8,466 bases of DNA, from positions 1 through 8,466 of the forward strand of contig QXZO01000026.1 of assembly GCA_009886305.1 (NCBI GenBank), read 5' to 3'. Positions within the stretch are counted from its first letter, which is position 1, and each line of letters starts with the position of its first letter. A program made the position numbers and the translations under genes. Below, piece after piece: positions 1 to 6,175 of this stretch. The notes beneath the pieces were generated by a model. It did no database searches, was not told where the DNA came from, and saw nothing but the letters and a program-made list of their open reading frames with translations. The DNA comes from Betaproteobacteria bacterium. GTDB taxonomy: Bacteria > Pseudomonadota > Gammaproteobacteria > Burkholderiales > Eutrophovitaceae.

Positions 1-581
1 CCAGTTTTGACACCGAGCGCGAGTATAGTGCGCGTATTTTTGGTGAGTTAACAAGTGATCAGACAGCACTTTTATTGTCTGGCGTCGAATTATCTGATGG
101 GTTTGGTCAATTTGAAGCTTGTGAGGCCATTGGTGGAGAGGGGCGCAATCGTTGGTATCGGGTCATCGTCAAGGAAGGCAGAAATCGATTGGTTCGAAGA
201 ATGTTTGAATCGCTGGGTTATCAGGTATCACGTTTGATACGCATCCGCTTCGGAGGTATTGTGTTGCCTCCTCGCTTGACTCGAGGAAAATGGCTTGAGT
301 TAAAAGAAAACGAAGTACATCAATTGGAGAAGCAATGTGGCATCGCCCCTGAGGAGGAGGTGCTTGCTCCCAATAATGATCAACGTAAATTATTTCGGGG
401 CAGAAAACCTGATAAACCGCGGCATGACGAGAGAGCCTCACAACCCGCAAGACCTAAAGTCAGATCGTCTCGGAACACGAAAAATACACGATCAAACACC
501 GAAGCTGATCGGCTTCATTCACCTAAACCTCGGCGTAAATCCTCGCGGGTAACAAAAAGCACAAAATCACGTCCCGCTTGA
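1..581 (+). CDS. rluB: 23S rRNA pseudouridine synthase, RluB-type (5'-truncated)
   Basis: This is the C-terminal part (192 complete codons, first whole codon at position 3) of an RsuA/RluB-family enzyme. The family isomerises a uridine in 23S rRNA to pseudouridine (position 2605 in E. coli numbering). The S4 domain and the catalytic aspartate would lie upstream of the window. What is visible is the late catalytic-domain signature: NRWYRVIVKEGRNRLVRRMFE, then SRLIRIRFGG, then LTRGKWLEL. This pattern is more like RluB than RsuA, RluE or RluF. After it comes a tail of roughly 65 residues rich in R, K, S, P and T, probably disordered and RNA-binding; RluB proteins commonly have such tails. The stop is TGA at 579-581, so the last 22 or so codons lie antisense to the end of the convergent gene prmB. 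No stem-loop terminator is evident at the end. The family is confident; the RluB subtype is slightly less so because the N-terminus is missing. Confidence 0.9.
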   Translation, partial: SFDTEREYSARIFGELTSDQTALLLSGVELSDGFGQFEACEAIGGEGRNRWYRVIVKEGRNRLVRRMFESLGYQVSRLIRIRFGGIVLPPRLTRGKWLELKENEVHQLEKQCGIAPEEEVLAPNNDQRKLFRGRKPDKPRHDERASQPARPKVRSSRNTKNTRSNTEADRLHSPKPRRKSSRVTKSTKSRPA

Positions 582-1438
582 GTCTCGATCCAAGTGAAGG
601 GGATTTGAGGAAACTTCGTTTCAATCGCTACTCGATCTCTACCAACCTCCATGATTAGAATCCCGTTTTCGGTGAGGTGGTTCGGAGCCTCTGTGATGAT
701 TTTTTGCACAAGATCAATTCCATCTTTGCCCCCAGCAAGCGCGATTTGAGGTTCCTTTAGAAACTCGGCTGGTAATTGATCCATTGCTTGATTTTCTACG
801 TAAGGAGGATTTGAAACAATCAAATCGAACTGGTGTTTGATATTGGAAAACAAGTCCGATTGAGTAGGAATGACTCTTTCGGTGAGTTCATACGAATCGA
901 TGTTTTTGCTACAAACGGATAACGCAGCGCTTGAAACATCGCTTGCGTGAATCGTGGCTTCTTCAAACTGATGTGCTGCTAGGATCGCCAAACATCCGGA
1001 TCCAGTGCAAAGGTCAAGGATGTTATTAACGGTGTCTGGGCTGATAATCCAAACCTCTATTTGGTCGAACAATAGATCTGCGATGTGTGATCGCGGAATC
1101 AATACATCCTCGTCGACATAAAATTTATATTCACGAAGCCACGCTTCCTGAAGGATGTAAGCGGCTGGAATACGGTCGTTTGCTCGTATATTGATATTTT
1201 TATGAACGAGCTCGATTTCCGTTGACGTTAGTTTTGCGTCTAAAAAAACATCGAGTGAATTAAACGGCAGCGACAACGTCCTTAAGACTAAAAAACACGC
1301 CTCATCGAAATGACTCTCCGTACCCTGACCTAGGCCGATATTTTGTTCCGTAAACAACGTAGTGGCATATCGGACAAGGTCTCTTATTGTCGCTAGATTA
1401 CTGTCAATATTCATCGGTCCTGGCGCGCTTAGATGCAT
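515..1438 (-). CDS. prmB: Ribosomal protein L3 N5-glutamine methyltransferase PrmB
   Basis: This SAM-dependent methyltransferase should methylate a glutamine of ribosomal protein L3 during 50S assembly in the cytoplasm. Visible motifs are the PrmB/PrmC helical N-terminal domain, the signature FYVDEDVLIPRS (106-117), the SAM-binding loop DLCTGSGCL (142-150), and the NPPY glutamine-binding motif (210-213). PrmB rather than PrmC is supported by the VHKNINIR...IPAAYIL stretch before the PRS motif, by DLCTGSGC, and by the late PFTWIE segment (280-285). At 307 residues it has normal family length. The start is ambiguous. The ATG at 1438 lies 11 bp after the dapD stop, and an AGAGGTGA inside the end of dapD could serve as a distant ribosome site. 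A second in-frame ATG at 1414 has AGGA just upstream. Tight spacing to dapD suggests co-transcription and translational coupling. The 3' end overlaps convergent rluB by 67 bp. Confidence 0.93.
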   Translation of the reverse strand: MHLSAPGPMNIDSNLATIRDLVRYATTLFTEQNIGLGQGTESHFDEACFLVLRTLSLPFNSLDVFLDAKLTSTEIELVHKNINIRANDRIPAAYILQEAWLREYKFYVDEDVLIPRSHIADLLFDQIEVWIISPDTVNNILDLCTGSGCLAILAAHQFEEATIHASDVSSAALSVCSKNIDSYELTERVIPTQSDLFSNIKHQFDLIVSNPPYVENQAMDQLPAEFLKEPQIALAGGKDGIDLVQKIITEAPNHLTENGILIMEVGRDRVAIETKFPQIPFTWIETQAGRDFVLFVTREDLRRGLGE

Positions 1439-1449
1439 TCATCGCTTAT

Positions 1450-2271
1450 TCAATCACCTCTGAGTAAGTCATTAATGCTGGTCTTGGCTCTAGTTCTAGC
1501 GTCGACTTGTTTGACGATCACCGCGCAGTAGAGGCTACAACTACCATCGCTCGAAGGCAGATTTCCTGAGACCACTACGGATCCAGGTGGAATGTGTCCA
1601 TAAGATACTTCGCCTGTAGCACGATTAAAGATTTTAGTGCTTTGTCCGATATAGACACCCATCGAGATCACAGATCCTTCACCTACAATGACCCCCTCTA
1701 CGATCTCTGAGCGAGCACCGATAAAGCAATTATCTTCTATAACTGTTGGATTTGCCTGGAGCGGCTCGAGTACGCCACCAATTCCGACACCCCCTGACAA
1801 ATGGACATTTTTTCCAATTTGAGCGCAAGACCCAACAGTGGCCCATGTGTCTACCATTGTGCCCTCGTCAACGTAGGCGCCAATGTTTACATATGATGGC
1901 ATAAGTACCACGTTCTTTGCGATGAATGATCCTTTCCTGACTGCTGCAGGAGGTACTACTCTAAATCCACCTTTTCGGAAATCTTCGTCCGAATACGAAG
2001 AAAATTTGGAATCAACCTTGTCAAAATAATTTGTATAGCCATCTCGTACAATCTCGTTATCCGATATTCGAAATGACAATAGGACGGCTTTTTTTATCCA
2101 TTGGTGAACAATCCAATCGTCATCTTTTTTTTCTGCGACTCGAAGTCTTCCGTCATCGATGTCTGTAATTGTTTGCTCTACTGCCTCTCGCACCTCTTTT
2201 GATACGGTGTTGTGGTTGATGTCAGCGCGTGCTTCAAATGCGGTTTCAATGATAGTTTGTAAGTTGCTCAT
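1450..2271 (-). CDS. dapD: 2,3,4,5-tetrahydropyridine-2,6-dicarboxylate N-succinyltransferase
   Basis: DapD transfers a succinyl group from succinyl-CoA to tetrahydrodipicolinate, opening the succinylase branch to diaminopimelate (peptidoglycan cross-links, lysine). The protein has the N-terminal helical domain with the VHQWIKKAVLLSF block (about 55-67), then a left-handed beta-helix of hexapeptide repeats (about 105-240) carrying VDEGTMVDTWATVGSCAQIG and NCFIGARSE. I chose the ATG at 2271 over an in-frame TTG at 2283. It gives MSNLQTIIETAFE, matching the usual DapD start. It also gives 273 residues, against about 274 for the family. The numbering it produces places Asp141 and Glu189 exactly where the active-site residues of the Mycobacterium bovis enzyme are remembered to be. 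A GGA lies 7 bases before this ATG. dapC, which makes the next step, is 53 bp upstream and prmB follows 11 bp downstream, so the three look like one transcript. Confidence 0.97.
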   Translation of the reverse strand: MSNLQTIIETAFEARADINHNTVSKEVREAVEQTITDIDDGRLRVAEKKDDDWIVHQWIKKAVLLSFRISDNEIVRDGYTNYFDKVDSKFSSYSDEDFRKGGFRVVPPAAVRKGSFIAKNVVLMPSYVNIGAYVDEGTMVDTWATVGSCAQIGKNVHLSGGVGIGGVLEPLQANPTVIEDNCFIGARSEIVEGVIVGEGSVISMGVYIGQSTKIFNRATGEVSYGHIPPGSVVVSGNLPSSDGSCSLYCAVIVKQVDARTRAKTSINDLLRGD

Positions 2272-2283
2272 TGTATTTTCCAA

Positions 2284-2316
2284 GTTGGTTAAAACGATAA
2301 ATGGGTTAAGGCCAAC
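2284..2316 (-). other. Imperfect stem-loop between dapC and dapD
   Basis: The dapC-dapD spacer holds GTTGG followed by TTAA, a 13-base loop, then TTAA and CCAAC, with two unpaired bases interrupting one arm. The predicted stem has five plus four pairs. It sits just before the GGA that precedes the dapD start. There is no T-run after it in the transcribed direction, so it is not an intrinsic terminator. It could be an mRNA processing or translation-modulating hairpin, or chance in AT-rich sequence. Confidence 0.25.
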
Positions 2317-2324
2317 GCTCTATT

Positions 2325-3521
2325 CTAGTCAAAACCAGCAGACAAGAGTTTAACCATGCGTTGTGCAGCTTCATCACTTTCTTTTTGTTCGGCTACTAAC
2401 GCAATTCGAACGTGATTTTTCCCTGGATTAACGCCATGTGCTTCACGCGCAACTAAGCTGCCTGGCAGGACTACAACGCCGCATTTTGTATAGAGCTGCT
2501 TTGCAAAATCCACGTCGTCTATGGGTGTTTTTAGCCATACATAAAATCCAGCCGATGGATATTGAATCGAGCAGTGGGGCGTTAGTGTATTAATGAACGA
2601 ATCGAACTTATCTCGATATAAATTGCGATTCAATATAACGTGTGTTTCATCACTCCAAGCCGCAATGCTTGCTTTTTGGACGGCTGGGCTCATAGCTGAT
2701 CCGTGATACGTTCTATATAGAAGGAATTGTTTTAATAACGCTGAATCACCACATACGAAACCAGAACGCATACCCGGAACATTTGATCTTTTTGAAAGAC
2801 TGCCAAAGACAATGAGGCGTGTTAAGTCACGACCGAGTAATTTTGCGGCGGTTATTGCGCCTAAAGGCGGAGTGCTCTCGTCAAAATAGATTTCTGAATA
2901 ACATTCATCTGAAGCAATAATAAATCCATATTTATCACTGAATTCAAATAATTCTTCCCACTCTGAAAGGGGCATCACATGCCCTGTCGGGTTGCCTGGG
3001 TTACAAACATAGAGGAGCTTTGTGTGGTTCCAAGCATTAGCAGGTAATTGTGTGAGTTGCCAACCTTGAGATTCAGTTGATCCCAAATTCAAGAATTTTG
3101 GTGTCGCTCCAGATAATAGAGCTGCGCCCTCATAGATTTGATAAAAAGGATTGGGCATGACCACTACCGAATCAGACTCGTTCGGTGGTAACACAACCTG
3201 ACCAAGTGCAAATAATGCCTCCCTCGTACCGTTTACCGGCAGAATTTCTTTATCAGGATCAATGCCGGTCATACCAAAACGATTTTCAATCCAATTTTTT
3301 ATGGTTGATCTAAGTTCTGGAGATCCTTGAGTTGTCGGATAATACGCGATGTCAGTTAGGTTTTCTGATAATGCATCGAGTATAACTTTCGGTGTTTCGT
3401 GTTGTGGCTCGCCTATGGACAAGCGAATTAAGGAATGTTTTTGACTGGGTTTTATTTCTGCGAGAATCTTACCGAACTTTTGGAAAGGATAAGGATGCAG
3501 TTTGTGGAGTAAGGGATTCAT
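2325..3521 (-). CDS. dapC: Succinyldiaminopimelate transaminase, DapC type
   Basis: This fold-type I PLP aminotransferase of about 398 residues should convert N-succinyl-2-amino-6-ketopimelate to N-succinyl-LL-diaminopimelate with glutamate as donor, the step after DapD. Numbered from the ATG at 3521, visible motifs are the N-terminal MNPLLHKLHPYPFQK typical of proteobacterial DapC, LSIGEPQHETP, the substrate/PLP segment NPGNPTG (174-180), the PLP-ring aspartate and tyrosine in SDECYSEIY (204-212), and the PLP lysine in GSLSKRSNVPGMRSGF (Lys244). A C-terminal HVRIAL supplies the carboxylate-binding arginine. An in-frame GTG at 3536 would add five residues. The ATG fits family starts better, but neither has a clear Shine-Dalgarno sequence. 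The 96-bp gap upstream, to the DUF218 gene, is AT-rich and could hold a promoter, yet I find no confident -35/-10 pair there. Adjacency to dapD is strong support for DapC rather than another class I aminotransferase. Confidence 0.93.
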   Translation of the reverse strand: MNPLLHKLHPYPFQKFGKILAEIKPSQKHSLIRLSIGEPQHETPKVILDALSENLTDIAYYPTTQGSPELRSTIKNWIENRFGMTGIDPDKEILPVNGTREALFALGQVVLPPNESDSVVVMPNPFYQIYEGAALLSGATPKFLNLGSTESQGWQLTQLPANAWNHTKLLYVCNPGNPTGHVMPLSEWEELFEFSDKYGFIIASDECYSEIYFDESTPPLGAITAAKLLGRDLTRLIVFGSLSKRSNVPGMRSGFVCGDSALLKQFLLYRTYHGSAMSPAVQKASIAAWSDETHVILNRNLYRDKFDSFINTLTPHCSIQYPSAGFYVWLKTPIDDVDFAKQLYTKCGVVVLPGSLVAREAHGVNPGKNHVRIALVAEQKESDEAAQRMVKLLSAGFD

Positions 3522-3632
3522 TAGCTTATAAGTCACACTTGTCTAAATTTCGTTTGCAATCGTCTAATTAGGTTGAGATTTGATTTTTTAAGGTTTTAAG
3601 TAATGGGTGTCTCGGGATGGATTCTAAAACAT

Positions 3633-4376
3633 TTAGCTTTTCATGCGGTAGTAGAGCCGAGCCAGAAATTCTCTTAATGCTTGAAACGTACCATTTAGTC
3701 CACCTGTCGAAGGTATAAAACTCATAATTGTGAGGTTTTTATTATGCGCCTTAAAATCCACAGGGAAGGCTATCACTTCGATTTTAGTAGCCTCGAAAAG
3801 CTTAAGCGCTCGTGGCATATGGAATGCGGATGTTACAAGTGTGATTTGAGTCTCTTCGTCAGTCAGAAGCGCTTTAACGGCATCTGCTTCTTGCGCTGTA
3901 TTTTGTACCGCTCGAGTGACGCGAATATTTTCTTCGGGTACGCCTTGAGCGATCGCTTTACTTTTTAGATATTCCCCTTCAGTTAGAGGGCTGCTATCCC
4001 AGGGCAGTTTCCCACCTGTAAATATCAGCGTTTGTGCCTTACCTAATTTCATCAGAGCGATGCCTCCGAAATATCGGTCCGGGTCACTCCACTCATAAAT
4101 GAAACCATCCTCCGTGGAGACGGCGCCAACGCTTCCACTCAAGACGACAATTGCATCTGATGTCGTTATATTTTTTGGTGATTTCAGTGAATATCCTGAC
4201 TCTAATTGTTGCCAAAACAAATGAGAAGTGATTGGCGTACTCAGAATGCTTAACATCACGGCACCCACAAAGAGTACTTTTAAACGTAATCTGAGGGCGT
4301 AAAAGAGTACAAGCGCAATAAACAGAAATAGTGGTGAAATCAGCAGTGGTAGTATTTTGTGTAGATAGATACTCAT
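3633..4376 (-). CDS. DUF218 (YdcF/ElyC-like) membrane protein
   Basis: This 247-residue protein has two N-terminal hydrophobic segments (about 8-28 and 33-50), followed by a DUF218 domain, probably on the periplasmic side. Family motifs are visible in order: DAIVVLSG (74-81), the TGG turn (120-122), NTAQEA (159-164) and the conserved VTSAFHMPRAL (181-191). Length and topology match ElyC (YcbC) of E. coli better than the shorter soluble YdcF or SanA. ElyC is known from genetics to affect peptidoglycan and undecaprenyl-carrier metabolism; the biochemical activity of the family is not settled, so function here is inference. Its start codon overlaps the stop of the upstream Mth938-like gene as ATGA. 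There is no separate Shine-Dalgarno sequence, so translation is probably coupled to that gene. dapC, a peptidoglycan-precursor gene, lies downstream on the same strand. Confidence 0.85.
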   Translation of the reverse strand: MSIYLHKILPLLISPLFLFIALVLFYALRLRLKVLFVGAVMLSILSTPITSHLFWQQLESGYSLKSPKNITTSDAIVVLSGSVGAVSTEDGFIYEWSDPDRYFGGIALMKLGKAQTLIFTGGKLPWDSSPLTEGEYLKSKAIAQGVPEENIRVTRAVQNTAQEADAVKALLTDEETQITLVTSAFHMPRALKLFEATKIEVIAFPVDFKAHNKNLTIMSFIPSTGGLNGTFQALREFLARLYYRMKS

Positions 4377-4759
4377 TCTACGATTTTGTCATTCGAGTTT
4401 AGGAGCCCGGCTAAAAGTACTTTTCTGCTCTCGCCAGCGACAATATTGAAAGTCCTGCATGCGGATATCGTGGTCATAACCTCAAAAGGAATTGTTTTAC
4501 TCAAAAATCTCATGCATTCATTATCGAGCCGAGCGTACAGATCGCCCGTGCCTAAAAGTAATAATTCGTAATAATCAAGAGGAAGTTTTTCGATGGTATT
4601 TATCGTGATTATGTCGGAATCAGTTTCCCACGATGTCGCAGGATGACTCGTTCCTACAAAAAAGGGTTGGGTGAACTGAATGTCTCCTACATCTACATGT
4701 GTCGTTGAGACTTGGGTGATTGTTATGATATCCAGATTATCTTGGGAAGCTATTTTCAT
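4373..4759 (-). CDS. Mth938-like (DUF498/DUF598) domain protein
   Basis: This small soluble protein of 128 residues spans a single Mth938-like domain. The diagnostic stretch is at the C-terminal half: LLLGTGDLYARL (67-78) followed by PFEVMTTISACRTFNIVAGESRKVLLAGLL (91-120), with the family's ACRTFN core at 100-105. No signal peptide or membrane segment is seen. The bacterial function is unknown. The mitochondrial relative NDUFAF3 is a complex I assembly factor, which does not establish a role here. It is the first gene of the leftward cluster and ends in an ATGA overlap with the DUF218 gene. It is divergent from alaC. From memory, genes of this family often sit beside alaC-hom-thrC in beta- and gammaproteobacteria, consistent with what is seen. 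The ATG at 4759 has no clear Shine-Dalgarno sequence in front of it. Confidence 0.87.
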   Translation of the reverse strand: MKIASQDNLDIITITQVSTTHVDVGDIQFTQPFFVGTSHPATSWETDSDIITINTIEKLPLDYYELLLLGTGDLYARLDNECMRFLSKTIPFEVMTTISACRTFNIVAGESRKVLLAGLLNSNDKIVE

Positions 4760-4815
4760 ATGTTGTATTTAAGTAATTGAGCTTACGTTCCTGATCATTC
4801 TTTTTGCCGCACTAG

Positions 4816-4856
4816 GTCATATAAGTTAAACTTGCCCTCTTATTATGACAAAGTCA
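4816..4856. promoter_or_regulatory. Inverted repeats in the Mth938/alaC divergent intergenic region
   Basis: Three overlapping dyads lie in the middle of the 131-bp region between two divergent starts. The outer one is GTCATATAAG (4816-4825) against CTTATTATGAC (4839-4849), complementary except for one extra T, with a 13-base spacer. Inside it, AAGTT-A-AACTT (4823-4833) is a perfect palindrome around one base. Partly overlapping the right arm, TGAC-AAA-GTCA (4846-4856) is another perfect palindrome. This density suggests a regulator binding site serving one or both clusters. I cannot match it to a known operator. Confidence 0.35.
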
Positions 4857-4875
4857 GAAATTTTCCTTTTATAAA
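4845..4875 (+). promoter_or_regulatory. Candidate sigma-70-like promoter for alaC
   Basis: ATGACA (4845-4850, five of six to TTGACA) and TATAAA (4870-4875, five of six to TATAAT) are separated by 19 bases, longer than the preferred 17. A start about seven bases after the -10 would fall near 4882, leaving only some nine untranslated bases before the alaC ATG at 4891. The -35 element overlaps the dyads described for this region. The spacing makes this a tentative call. Confidence 0.3.
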
Positions 4876-4890
4876 TCCTATTTATCTCGT

Positions 4891-6123
4891 ATGTCGATTG
4901 AATTTTCTCGAATTAAGAGGCTACCCCAATATGTTTTCAATATTACGGGTGAGCTTAAGATGGCGGCTCGGAGAAGAGGCGAGGATATTATCGATTTATC
5001 GATGGGGAATCCTGACGGACCAACACCACCTCACATTGTTGAGAAGTTAGTCGAAGCTGCAAGACGTCCAGCTAATCATGGGTATTCTGTGTCAAAAGGT
5101 ATACCTCGGTTACGCCAGGCGATCTCGAATTGGTATTCGGATCGGTATGACGTAGACCTGGACCCTGAGACTGAAGCTATTGTCACGATTGGCTCGAAGG
5201 AGGGTATTGCACATTTAGCACTAGCTACCTTAGACAGGGGGGATATCGTATTGGTCCCTAATCCCAGTTATCCCATTCACATATACGGCCCAGTAATTGC
5301 CGGGGCAGATATTCGTCACGTCAGAAATACGCCAGACGTGGATTTCTTTGAAGAGTTAGAGAGGGCGCTGAAGGAGTCATTTCCAAAGCCGAAGATGATC
5401 ATCGTGAATTTTCCGGGTAATCCGACTACTCAATGTGTCGATTTATCCTTTTTTGAAAAGCTTTTGGAAATTGCGAGAGAGCACGGGGTTTATGTGGTTC
5501 ATGATTTGGCGTATGCCGATATCGTTTTTGACGATTACAAGGCGCCCTCGATATTACAGGTGCCAGGAGCTAAGGACATAGCGGTGGAGTTTTTTACGAT
5601 GTCCAAAAGCTATAACATGGCGGGATGGCGTATCGGATATATGGTGGGGAATCCTGACTTAGTCTCTGCGTTGTCGAGAATCAAGAGCTATCACGATTAT
5701 GGAACCTTCACGCCACTTCAGATTGCGTCAATCGTCGCTTTAGAGGGACCTCAGGATTGTGTAGAAGATATTCGAAAGACGTATGAGAACCGACGTAATG
5801 TAATGGTCAAAGGGCTCCATGAGTGTGGGTGGAATGTTGCCACACCGAAGGCTGCAATGTATATCTGGGCCAAAATACCAGATCACTATAAGGATCTAGG
5901 CTCATTGGAGTTTTCGAAAAGATTACTTACAGAAGCAAAGCTCGCCGCAGCGCCGGGTATTGGATTTGGAGAATATGGAGATGACCATGTTCGATTGGCG
6001 CTGATTGAAAATGAAGAACGTATACGACAGGCCATTCGAGGGATCAAAGATATGTTCAGAAAGGATGGGGTGCGGGACGCCTCGGGCCAGAGACAGGCTA
6101 GGGAGTTGAAGGTCGTTAAATGA
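4891..6123 (+). CDS. alaC: Alanine transaminase AlaC
   Basis: This class I/II PLP aminotransferase has 410 residues and resembles AlaC (YfdZ), which forms alanine from pyruvate with glutamate as donor. Motifs seen are FSRIKRLPQYVFNI at the N-terminus (5-18), a hallmark of this subfamily, DLSMGNPDGPTP (35-46), NFPGNPTT (173-180), HDLAYADI (204-211), the PLP lysine in TMSKSYNMAGWRIGY (Lys239), and HVRLALIEN near the end for carboxylate binding. The last 20 or so residues form a charged tail beyond the fold. The start at 4891 fits the family N-terminus, but no Shine-Dalgarno sequence precedes it. hom follows after 52 bp on the same strand, then thrC, a gene order I recall from other proteobacteria. 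The shared-cluster position suggests coordination of alanine with threonine synthesis. A different keto-acid specificity cannot be excluded from sequence. Confidence 0.9.
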   Translation: MSIEFSRIKRLPQYVFNITGELKMAARRRGEDIIDLSMGNPDGPTPPHIVEKLVEAARRPANHGYSVSKGIPRLRQAISNWYSDRYDVDLDPETEAIVTIGSKEGIAHLALATLDRGDIVLVPNPSYPIHIYGPVIAGADIRHVRNTPDVDFFEELERALKESFPKPKMIIVNFPGNPTTQCVDLSFFEKLLEIAREHGVYVVHDLAYADIVFDDYKAPSILQVPGAKDIAVEFFTMSKSYNMAGWRIGYMVGNPDLVSALSRIKSYHDYGTFTPLQIASIVALEGPQDCVEDIRKTYENRRNVMVKGLHECGWNVATPKAAMYIWAKIPDHYKDLGSLEFSKRLLTEAKLAAAPGIGFGEYGDDHVRLALIENEERIRQAIRGIKDMFRKDGVRDASGQRQARELKVVK

Positions 6124-6136
6124 CCATAATGCAAGT

Positions 6137-6162
6137 AATTCACTAACGAGAGTTTAGTAATT
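6137..6162 (+). other. AT-rich stem-loop between alaC and hom
   Basis: AATT, a bulged C, then ACTAA can pair across a 7-base loop (CGAGAGT) with TTAGT and AATT, giving nine base pairs. It ends one base before the GGAG (6164-6167) that serves hom. Only one pair is G-C and there is no clean T-run, so a terminator is unlikely. It may influence hom translation or mRNA stability, or have no role. Confidence 0.2.
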
Positions 6163-6175
6163 CGGAGTTTATTTT

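Noticed and set aside
169..450. A 93-codon minus-strand open frame opposite rluB.
   Set aside because: The sequence is low-complexity in rluB's basic tail, with no recognisable domain; the plus-strand frame has clear RluB motifs.
75..581. A methionine-started version of the rluB frame beginning at 75.
   Set aside because: The same frame is open and in the conserved fold from position 3, so this is an internal codon and the gene begins outside the window.
3537..3632. A promoter or intrinsic terminator in the AT-rich gap before dapC.
   Set aside because: T- and A-runs are present, but no hairpin followed by a T-run and no -35/-10 pair with acceptable spacing could be found.
5886..6143. An 85-codon minus-strand open frame opposite the end of alaC.
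   Set aside because: It is antisense to conserved alaC codons and has no family resemblance.
6137..6162. A terminator or attenuator between alaC and hom.
   Set aside because: The stem is nearly all A-T, has a bulge, and lacks both a T-run and a leader peptide, so attenuation is not supported; it is kept only as a low-confidence stem-loop.
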